Positions 23,701-35,700 of a stretch of 64,000 nucleotides of DNA are shown one piece after another. Source of the stretch: Onthophagus taurus (Eukaryota > Arthropoda > Insecta > Coleoptera > Scarabaeidae); NCBI RefSeq assembly GCF_036711975.1, contig NC_091972.1, positions 13,149,001 through 13,213,000 of the forward strand, in the 5' to 3' direction. Both the position numbers and the translations under genes were made by a program. A model generated the notes under the pieces. It saw only the letters and a program-made list of their open reading frames with translations. It ran no database searches and was not told where the DNA came from. Positions within the stretch are counted from its first letter, which is position 1. Each line of letters begins with the position of its first letter.

Positions 23701-26700
23701 AAGTCACATCTTGAACAACAAGATCTAGAGAGGGAAATTCTAATAATTCAACAAATAGCTAATGAAAACTCATTTCCACAACACCACATACAAAGGTTAA
23801 TTTCAAGAGTCCGGAATAAATTTGAGATTGAAAACACAACAACTCTACACAACGTTCCTAGGAAGGTCAATAACCTTCCTAGGAACAATATCACACAAGA
23901 TTAAGAAAATTTTCCAAAAAAACGACACAATTTTAGCTAAAAGTGGCGTATCCAACCCCAATATGGAACTTGCTCCGCAACATATATTGGAGAAACTGGT
24001 AGGAGTCTGCAAACACGAATAAAGGAACACAAGAATAGCTCAAAATCGAACTTTGATAAACACCTAATTTTTAACGATCACAATTTTGATGAAACAAAAC
24101 ACATTAAACTACTGCACCAATTAACGAAGAGTAACTTGATGGAGTTCATCGAGACATATGAAATAAACAGATTCATTAGAAACAACACGAACACGATTAG
24201 CCTAAACGAGCAATTTGCACCCATGTACCAACCATTGTACGGATGCCTGAGGGACCCATTCCCCAGAAGAAACGAAGATAAAACTTAAAAACTTATTTTG
24301 TAAGTGCAAGTGGAAGAGAGATTTGAGTTTGGAGGCGGATCAAACCTGCACCACTTGCACCCCATGCCCCACTGTCCCTATTTGCATTTTTATATGATCC
24401 AATCCTTGTTTGATAAGAAATGTATAACATTCATTATGTACTGTTAAGCCACGCTCAACACGATTCTTCTAATTGCCTAACTTTTTCTATTTCAGTTATT
24501 ACTCTGTACTTGTTCCAACCTGCTTTGCAACCTCAGTTTTCGTCTTTGTGTACCGAATGTTTGCTACAAGAAAGTTTTGTAAGTGCGAATGGAAGAAAGA
24601 TTTAAGTTTGGAGGCGGCTCAAACCTGCACCACTAGCACTCCATGCCCCACTGTACCAATATGGTTCATGATTGTCCAGTTAATTCCCTGTTTTATGAGA
24701 TTTTGTAACTTCTTTTTGCAAATTTGCTTTACCGCGATTAACGCATTGATTCCATTTCTGTTCTTGTGTTCACTGCTCACGCCTGAACTTGTTTGATAAC
24801 CACTAATAATTTTTAAATTTTCAAATTTAAATTGATCCTATTGAGAACCAACCTACTTTATAACCTCGAAATCATCAATGTGATTAATTTGTTCATTTCT
24901 GGGTTTTAAAATGTATGTCTTGTTGTTTTTAATTTTGACGTAAGTTTTATTTTGATTGTTTAATTTTGATTAACAATAGTTACATTTATACTTATTATTT
25001 GAAGAACAATGTACTTTGTAGGGTCTACCGAAGACGGGCAGGTCTAGACAATAAAATAGAAATTTGATCACCTTAGTATGAGTTTTTCTAATTATACACA
25101 TTCTGATTAATACTTGGTGAATATGGATAAAACCAATTTCAATGATCTTTCTTAATCACTTCAATCGTGTGCTTCATTAAACATACGAATTACGTGTCAG
25201 GCAAACATATTACAAGCGGATTAGTTCAACGCCGCAAGTCATCGGGGCCGAAACAACCGACCCTTCTATGGGTGTTGTGCATGAATCATTGGCAAATTGG
25301 CGTTGATAGCGTGTACCAACGCGCCTGTGGGACAGATGAAACAAACCACCTCCCCGAACCAGGTGCGATCTGCGTTCATCCATCTGCTTAATTTAGCCCA
25401 TCGATTTCCTGACCGTTCGGATTAGGGTTCTGGATTACCAAAGGGATAACGGTGGTCAACCTCACCTTCCGTTTCAGACTTATAATTAGTTTTAGAGGGT
25501 TAAATAATTTTCAATTGCCCTAATGATTGGAAAAATTTTATAGTGATGATCTTTTAACGCGAATTTTGCTTATTTTTAAAAATTTATTATTGATGATATT
25601 TTCGGGGAGAGGTAACTAACCGAGAAATCCAACGACATTATTTACCTACGTTTTAAATATTCATAATTCAATCCCCTCACGGCGGAGATAGCACCCCATC
25701 GTCGTCGACGTCGTCCTTTTCCTCCTCTCTCACTTTTCTCCGGACCGTTATTTTTATCCACGACGGAGTTTTTTATGCAGCAGGGGCGGCTTTTCGGCCA
25801 ATATTATTTAGCGCCCCGCAGGGACTTAGGGTTGGGGCGGAGACGAAAAACGGGGGTGAACGTCGAAATCTCGCCGCCCCTATTCATTGTTCGTCCGCTC
25901 CTTTTTCTACCACCCCCGTTGCGGACCATAAAAACCGCGCTTCATTATACAGTCAACTGTTTGTGTAAATGCTTAATGAAGAGTGATGATTTGATTTGCT
26001 CGCGTTTAATGCGGATTTAGGAGCCGTGCGTGACCGTCCACGTTCTCCCTCGACGTATTGCACGCAACATACTTTAGTCTAGTCAACACCTTAGATCAAT
26101 TATACATATATGAATACATGTGTATTGGCATCAATAACAAATTAATCTTAAATGTTTTATTTATATCATGGTTTGGTTTGATGTATGTTTCAATTATCAA
26201 ATTAGCCTTTGTTAGATACTAAAACCGTCTAATCGAAAAACGATACAATTCATAAATACATTTTAAAGAACCAAAAAAAAATGTTGTGATGATTTAACAC
26301 ATTTGCTAGTTTTAATTCAAAAGCGATAATTTAAGTTCATGTTCAAGTTAATTTAATTTCAGAAAGTGTCATGTAAAATTTAGATTCATTAATTTTATTT
26401 TGCAAAAACAATCCATTTTCAATTGAGTTTTATCAATTTAATTTTAGAACATATCAAATATAGCTTTGATTTTATCAAGTTAATTTTAGAATATTTCAAT
26501 TGTAAATGAAGCCAAATCAAATTCAACTCACAAATGTTAGCTGGTAGCAAATCAAATTGACAAATGTGGATAAAAATTGCTACTTTGGGTGAAATTAAAT
26601 TGCCAACATACTAAAATCAATAGAGATAAAATTTGTTTATGAAAATATTTAAACATAATGAATCTAAGAAACATTTTCCAGGTAGAAATTAAATCTAAAC

Positions 26701-29700
26701 AGTAAAACTTTGCTTTAGGAGAGAATACCGCTGAAAATAAGTGAATAAAAAAAGTGGTAGACCACAAACTTTTCCATTATGTGTGTATTCATTGTTGAAA
26801 GCTGTTAGATAAAAATGATTCAATAAGTAAAATTCTCAATGAATATCAGTTTTTGACATAAGTCTGATTCATGAATATGACGATAATCTTCACTGTACCA
26901 TCTCGAATGCGCATACTTTTACATAAAATCCCTCAAATTTTTAAAGGAAAACGTATGGATCCAACTTTATACTTTATATATAGTATTTTAGGGTAATCCT
27001 CTCTATTAATGTAAGATAGTGTTAGTTTTAGCAGTTGTTGAACACCTCATGGTATAAATTTAATAATTGCAGACGTTTTATGTAAATCTACTTAAAGTTT
27101 AGATGCTAGTAGTATACAAAATAATGAAGAAGAATATGACGACGATTTGGACGAAGAAGAAAATAGTCATTGCTCTTAAATTAGATTGTCGAATACGTGG
27201 AATATTGTTTATGTTCGAAAAGTTTTACGAATTTTGATGATAAATTTAATATGCTGTTAGAAACAATTAGCTCATTGACCCCTCTAAAATTAACGGAGAC
27301 ACTTTATGTCGAAAAGATGAAAATTCTTAGACTGAAAATTTATGTTTTCTCAACAAGAAAGTCTATTAGCTTTACAACTACTTGATGTTTAAAAGTATGT
27401 GGTTTACACCGTCGAATAGATATGTCACAGATACTTCAGTATCTGCAAAAGGGACTAAATGATAACAACGATATGATTTCTTAACGTTTGATCATTTGAA
27501 AAAGATTACACGGTTGATTAGGTGACTTTCATATGAAGAGTGTGACGATGACATATATCCAAATTTACAGGAAGAATCTACTTCAGAAGTTATATCTGAT
27601 AGTACAACTATCAGAAGTTGCGATTTGATCCATTCTGAGACTTATTGCAAAGACGTCTGCAGACGGCTTTAAATGCAGCATTGACACCAGTAAGAACTGT
27701 GCCTGCGAATAAAAAATGCACAAGTGTTGAACAAACAATAACAGAAGGAACTGTGAAAAATAAGGAGACTAATAATAAGAGAGAAGTAATTGCACAGACA
27801 AGCGTGAATTTGGAAAGATTTTTTTGAAAGCACCTCAGGTCAAATTTGCACAAAAATTTGTTAGTGTTAATGAAATATCGGCGCTTTGTGCTTTTTAGAA
27901 TCCTACTTTCATAATTTGCACTGAAGTTGTTTAAACTTAAAGAATCCACTACATTCTTTAAGTTAATTTTGTACATAGAATTTCATTTTGGGCATTATAA
28001 AATATTAACAAAATACCGGGATGAATACTGCATCCCAGTTTTAAAATAATATTAATACCTAAAACCGGTATTAATATGTTGATCCGGCATGTATCCAAAC
28101 TAAATTTGAGATTTTTCGGAATAATTACATCTCTACCTTCTTCTTTTTCCCTACAAATCGCTCGATGAAATAGCGACCGTAATAATAATATCATAAAAGG
28201 TTTAGTTTAAGATATTTTAAACTGTTTAGTTAGAGAATTGGTGGCTAAAATCATACGACAACTTTAAAAAGTTGGTTTTATAATGTGAATAACTACAGTT
28301 TCAGTTATTTTATCAGCCTTTTCCTAATTTCGTTTTATAAAGTAAATTTTTCATAGAAAAGCAGTGGGTTTAGGAAACCTAAAACATCACTAAATGGCCT
28401 TCAGAGACTGATTGATTATGAAGAAGTTTGTGTAAATGTTTGCACATTTCCATAATCTTTCTAGCGTTCGACTGTTTTGAATAAGATATGGTAAAAAGTT
28501 AAAATACGATATGGAATCCATTAAAATTGTGGATCTCGGGGTACCATTTAAAGTCTTTATTCTATAACTGATTCTGTACAGTTGATCTTGTGCATATAAC
28601 GGCTTTCCCAATAGATACAACAATTTTCTATTTTAACAGGAACAAAACGTCAATGAAGGTTAACATTTTTATCATGATGTAGTTTCCAAACCAGCAACGT
28701 TAGGAAATTATTAAAAATAACTACTGCAATTCTGAATCAGTATTCGCAACTTTAAGAGTACTTACTCCAAGTTTCGGTCATAATAATCGTTCTACCAAAC
28801 TGCACAGCGTGCTATAGTGGATAAATTCAAGTCAAGGAATTGAATTATACTCACTATTGGATATTACTGTGTCAGTGAGATAACGCACCGCTCGAAGTAC
28901 CGAAAATTTCGCAGCCGTAAGTGCCTACATCCTTACAAGATGAAATTAACTCGTAAAGTGAACCCTCTTGATGATTTGTAGTGCCGAAATTTCTGAAATT
29001 GAACTCTGTTAAAGTTGGAAGAAAATCTGAATCACCTGAATTTAATCCAAAAATCATCTTCAGCGAAGAAGCTCATTTTTGGCCTTTGTAAATAAGTCAA
29101 ATAAGTGTTATTTAACCGCAACAAACTCACATATGCTTCAAGAGTCACTGATCGCTATTTTCACACTACTTTTGGTCAGAATTGGATGGATTTGATATCA
29201 GGCTAATCGAATTGTTCTACCGAATAATAATCACCTTGCTCATACGATTCAATTCCTTTTCATGGAGTTAAGTCGTTGGTTTATGCCTAGAAGGCAATAA
29301 CGTTAGAGAAGCTCAGGGAATATACCGAACGCGAAATTGCCAATGTTCAATCCTGTCTTTCTGATATGTATGACAGAATGGTATAAAATTATTACATCCC
29401 TATTAAAAAATCCGATACATCGAACTAGTTTTCCATCAATAAACTTGTTTCAAATCATCACAACAAATAAAATAACATCGCAGTAATGCTTCAAAAGTAG
29501 TAAAATTCGTCTTCACATTCTCAACGATATTTCTATCTGCGAAAGAAAAATGCAGACAATTGAGGAAGCTTCACACAGATGAACACGTAAGTCAAATACA
29601 ATATAACATCATTATATTGTCAAATGGTCTTTACACCAATCCATTACATCTACGTTTAGAGCAAGAAATAAAATGCACATCTGACACAATCCTATTATAG

Positions 29701-32700
29701 CTTTCATAATCTTGATAAGACAAGAGAGTAGACTGTCTTTATTACGTTCAGAAAATTATTGTCACTGCTTTGTCATCAATCCCACAATCCTAACATTGTC
29801 ATCTTTAAACTATTTTGCCTCCCGATGTCAACATTAATAAACTAAAGTTTAAATAAAGATTCTCAACCTGTTCATGTAATAACATATATATCATATACTC
29901 AAAAATATAAAAAAAAAATTTCGAAAGAAATTTTTTTAAAAAGAAAATCAAATAAGAGTGTAAATTAAAAGGCCATAATAAGTTCGTAAAGTCCCTTTCG
30001 GACAATATGGATCCTGGGCAGGTTGTAATGTTCTATCAAGCAGGGACGGGGCAGCACCTAAATCGAATGAGTTAGGTCGTGGGGTCGAGGCGTGGTGGAG
30101 GTCCCCCAGCAAAAGCGATAGTAGCGCCGCGGCCCGGCACCGATCATACATCAACCTCGCCCCATTAGGGATTAATGATGCCAACAGCGCCGAAATTAAC
30201 TCCCCGCAGGCTTACCGCGGCAATAACGTTAACATATTAACCATTTGTTAGAATAGCAATATCGCCCCGTTCCTTATTCAAGTCGACGACCCTCATTGCA
30301 TCACCATTTAGGGATCAATAAGATTTTTCTCTACAAAATCAATAATATTTAAATGAAAATTTTCTTTTTTAATTAATTTGTAATTATTTAATTAAGTTTT
30401 AGTAAACGTGCGTATTCTAAAGCAAGGATTTTTTTTGTTCAAGTAGTTTGTTAAAACTTTTTTTTACAACTTTGAACTACAAGGTTTAAAGGTTGTATTA
30501 AGAGTTCTTCTATTACAAGTTAATTTCTATTTTAGTTATTAGAACATAAAAACGATCTTACATAGAATTCGATTTTATAATATGCTGTCACAAAGAGGTT
30601 CTAAATAGTGTTCGCAGGGGTTTCATTACGAAGGTTTGGAAGCGAAGCGCTGGCTTCGTCGGTTCCTGTCCCAACTATGGACTAGAATGAAGTGAGATAG
30701 TACCGGAGCCAGGACGCTAAGCCGAACATATTTATTGCCCTGGTTTAGTGTGCTGTACCCAGGTCTAGCTCCCTAATAAAAATATTGCCCGCCGGTTCTC
30801 TATTATTGGTTTTCAGAAGGTGGATGTATTTTGCCGCGATGAATTAAACCATAGATAAACATATAATGCTATACTTTAAAATGGAAATAATATGTATACA
30901 CGTTGTATGAACAATATACAATACGTTGTACTGTTTAGAAAGTGACAACGTAATCTATTGTAGTCAGAAAGTAAAACGGTAGTTATCTTTTTTTAAAGTT
31001 ATCAAACGTTTGTGACAAACCTGTCTCGGTGAAACCAGAAAAACACACCGTCGTAAAATGCAAATGGCTATAGAACAGCCGGCGGCGTCTGTTTATATAC
31101 TAGCGTCGCTTAAAAAAAAGTGCTAAATTTTTCGTTTATTACGCGGCGACTACACGCGTATCGATGTTCTCTTGGGTTCATCCTTTTTTAGGTTTAAACT
31201 TTACCCTTTTTCTTTTTAATCTTTTCATCCATTATTCATCGACATTTCCTTTCGTGGTGGCCCTTTAGGCCACACAGGCAGCAGGGGTAGTTTTCACATG
31301 TATCTGTGGAATTCACCCCTTCGTTTTGTGAACATCAAACCACCACCGTTGCGGTTTGCAGAGAGAGGAAGCGGTTGACCACCGGTTTACCAGCCTTTAC
31401 CAATACACCGTCACCGCATCGACATCAAACAACTGTAAAAATGAAATTTATCGTCTACAAATATTTAAACTGTATATCTGACTCGAAGATCGTAGTCTAA
31501 GGATTTCTTGCATTCAGAATTTCGGGTTCTCTCTAACGCTAGGTCGTTGCCCAATGTGATGTTGTCTCTACTTTACAAACTAAACATTATGACATTGCAC
31601 CTCCCAAATTATTTGCATTGCAAATTTTCTTTTGCACAGGTGGCACGAATTATACGTCACATTGTTATAAACACCTAAAGAAATTTTAAATCGATTTTTT
31701 TAGAATTGATGATGTCAGAATGGGATAAAATGAATCACAAAAACTTTTTATATATTCTATCTACAGAATTTGTTTTATAATAAGCGATTTTTAAAAACAA
31801 AATAATTTTCTAAAACTATATGTTTTGTTTTTATGTTTTCGAAGAGAAATTGTAGTTGTACGTATTGAAAACCATTGGTAGTGATAAAGTTGTAGAGTTG
31901 ATGATGTGAAATTGCAACCAGACGTAACGTGTGGGAAATTGAAACAGTCCAAGAGAAATTCAGCGAGACTCGGTGAAGTGCTTGCTGGTGCTCGTAAAGG
32001 GATTTTGCATTCAATATCATGCTGGGGTCGCCGCCCTACGCTTGCGCAATGAGGTTGCTGGAAAACATCGGCTACTATCGACTAGGAGAACGTTGTACGA
32101 AAGCAAAATTTATTTAATAATTTAAAGGAATAGATTTGTAACAGGTGAAAGTGTCACGAAAGTTTAAATGTATTTTCTAAACGGAAACTAACTGAAAATT
32201 TAGTTTGAAATTTTGTTAAGTAAAACAATAAAACTGTTGTAAAAAAAAAACACACAAAAACTGACTGACCCCACGTAAACAGACTTTAGCACTTTCCTCT
32301 CTGTGGCAACCAGGGAATCACTGGGAACCTCCAGGGGAAGCTTGACATTGGTTATCCATCGCTCGGAGACGTATAGCTGTTAAATAATCCAGGACCATTA
32401 GCGATCCTCGCTGTACGGACGGTCCGTTCTGGCCCTTGGGACCATATATCTCCACCGAGATTTATTTCCCCCCGCAAAACTTTACCTCCTTTTCACCTTG
32501 CTTAATACAACCCTAAATAAAACTTTTGGACGTTTTCTCACTTAAAAATTGATTTTTTCTTGTAGGTGTGGTTTCAAAATAGACGGGCGAAATGGAAGAA
32601 ACGTAAGAAGACAACGAATGTTTTTAGAACACCTGGTGCCCTTTTACCTTCGCACGGCCTTCCTCCTTTTGGAGCTATGGGAGATGGTTTGTGCGGCACT

Positions 32701-35700
32701 AGTATGTTCAGTACGACGGAATCTAGATGGGGAGTTGCGGGAATGGCTTCAGGTAATATTTTAGTACTAATTAATTATCTATCATCGTCATCATTGCAAG
32801 TATGCAACCAATATCACTGTATTAGTATTGCAACACACTGTATGTTAAGTGTCACAATTAACAAACTTTATATTATAACGAAAATAAATAGTTTTTTATT
32901 AACACATATTCGTATTTTTGTTATATTTAGGATTAGGACAATTAGGACAAGGAGGTGTGTCAATGAGTGGATTCGGTCAGGGTCTAGGACAATTAAACCA
33001 AAGTTCGGGGTTAAGCCCTGCATTACCTATCAGCACAGCGGCCGCCAGTACAGTTTACCAAGCACATTACGGTCTCAATTCGTTAGGTGAGTGTTTAAAA
33101 CTAAAATTAGATACTTTCTCGTTACGCATTTTGGTGACTCGACGACTTTTTCTAACTTTTAAAACATATTGCTAGTTTGAGTGATGCTCCGAGCCACAAT
33201 AAAGCTATTGACAGTTCTCGGAGCCTATTGCCCTAGGTGAGAAAATCCCCCGTCGTAATTTTGGGTAATAAAAACCCAGGCTGTGCCATCATCAATTTAA
33301 AATTCAAATACACACGGACGGTAGCACAGCCGCTGACTTAATTGTTTCGAGTTGCGCAAGAACTCGTGCGCGCGTTCTTTTGACGTGTTCATAACGACCG
33401 ATTTTTATTTTGTTCGAACGGGGGCGCACCGTACTAATTTTACGTGTGTACAGAGGATATTAGTGTCGCTTGGACGTACTACGGTAGCGGGCTCCCATTT
33501 TAATCACCTCTAATTGTGTATTTTCGCCGTTCGGTACAGTTCACCGGCCGTTACGCCACTGGCGAGTCAGCACGAACTTGTTACTTTCAGCCGGGAGGTG
33601 TCAAAAGTAAACGCCGCAGCACGGCGTGTTTGCTCTTTGCTTTTGTGTGCGGCGGAGATGCACCGACCGCGTCCGGATGGCTCTTTTTTTTTATTACACG
33701 ACCTCGGACAGAGTTCGTTTTTTGGATCCGACACCTTTTTTCCGAACCATTGTGAACCTTTTGGTAGTCCCGGTTACGTCAACTTTTTCCCTGCTTCAAA
33801 AACTCACGTAGTATGGGTTTGGGCAGAAGAAGTTATTAAAAACAATTAGCACCTTTTACCTAGCGTATATATTTCGTGTATCAAAGTTGTTAGTCTTGTA
33901 GGTATGAGAAAATTTTACGTCGAAACTATTCGTTTGTGATAGAATTTTAATGTAATGGAAATATAAAAATTTTATAGGATGAAGACAAATTATAGCAATT
34001 TTTATTGTTACTCATTCACAAGTCGTGGGTTTTAATTGCTTATGATTAACACATGATAATTCTGTTGTAATGTTGTCAATATGATTTTGCGTGTGTATAA
34101 AATATATATATTTTTTTATTTCATAATAAATAATTGGTCAATTTTAGGAATTATCTAATAAAATTGTTTATAAACTTGTTCATACAGGTGTCCTAAATTG
34201 AAATGGATTTTTGAAATATGGCGCGTTTCCCATTATAAATGCAAATTATATTGGACGAAATTACAGCAATTATACGATTACTCATTCACGAGCTAACGAA
34301 TTACGAGTAACGGCATACAATTATCATAGAGTATTTTCACTATATCATGTGATTCAAGTTTGATTGCCTTATTACCGCCAAAACCTTCTCGATTAAATTA
34401 CATAAAAAAATGAACTATCTATATTTATGTCACCACAACTATAAAATATTTACGTCTCAAATATCAATGCGAATAATTTATGGGGCTCGTTACGTTGTCA
34501 AGTTCTATCATGAACCAAACCCCGAATTATTTTGGCCAACGACATTGTCGACGCCAACCGCAGCACTGTGGTGCATTATTTCAATTAGCGTCTTTTTAAA
34601 ATTTCACTGTTTGCCTGTGAACTGTTAATATGTTTGAGTAGCGTCCGTGAGTTATTTGCTAACCAGCTATATAAGCCCATAGCAGCCACGCCACCGAACT
34701 GCAATAATAACAACGTTTATGAATTCTCATTCGCATACACGCTGCTTTCTGCGTTATTCTGTTCGCTTCTGACGACATCACATTAACGACCACTTTTTAG
34801 CGTAATAAGTACTTGCAAATATTATTTTTTTTCTACAATTCTATTTTCACCCATTATACTTTAGTAAACTTTGTGATTTTTTTATTCAAATTAATTTATG
34901 GCATAAATTATATGATTGGTATTTTTCACATTCATGATCTATTTATTATATTTTCATAGATTTAATTGAAGGTATCTAGTTCTTCAGTTCAAAAGAACTC
35001 CTATGACTTTGAAATTTACATTTACATTTCAATCTACTTTTTTTTAGCCATTTTCACTTTGTTCTCTCAATTTGCATTTCTCTGCCATCACACCATTTTT
35101 TGACATCATGGTGGAAAGATCAAAATTTGATTAATTACTTCTCATAGGTATATTCCAGATAGAATGTTACCAGTTATATCGCTTCTATCTTATAGAGTCT
35201 TCAAAAATATAACAGCATCTATTAAAAAACTCTTACATCCTGGTGTCACAACAATAAGCCTGCATGGTATTGCATTGAGTTAATATTTTTTTTGATATTT
35301 TCCTCCAGATTATTTGCTGCCACATTTAAAACTGATTTCAAACTTTATGTTTTCTGCTATAACAAATATGAACGAAATTACATAAATTTATTTGCTATCT
35401 AAAACGCATCAATTTCCACTGAAAACATAAAATGTGGTAAGATGGAAAGTCAATCAATCTTATCCTTGAAGTCACGCGTTTAAAACATTTAAGTGATTTG
35501 TCACGTCTACCAGGAAAGCTAAATCACTCAGTTTTCTTTATCATCAAAAAATTATCGATTTCATCAACTAAGTTCAGTACCCGCTGTGGTGTTAATCCTT
35601 CGTGCTAAGCCAAGTCATTTGATTACAGTAAAAACTCTATATCATCAAACTCACTTTCAATTTCTACGAGATATTGTTTGAACTTCCTGTTATTAAGTTT

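Larger units (their letters stand above)
22641..25088 (+). mobile_element. Penelope-like retroelement with inverted terminal repeats
   Basis: A 2.4-kb element bounded by inverted repeats of about 205-210 bp (22641-22850 and 24885-25088). Between them lie, all on plus, a Penelope-type reverse transcriptase and a GIY-YIG nuclease in broken frames. LTR-like repeats in inverted order are known for Penelope-like elements. The RT N-terminus is truncated by the left repeat. The 3' part contains an internal ~280-bp repeat. No target duplication is clear. Hammerhead-like sequence sits in both terminal repeats. Confidence 0.85.

Noticed and set aside
27611..27976. 121-codon minus frame with a hydrophobic middle, suggesting a membrane protein
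   Set aside because: It is antisense to another open stretch in decayed DNA and has no family features.
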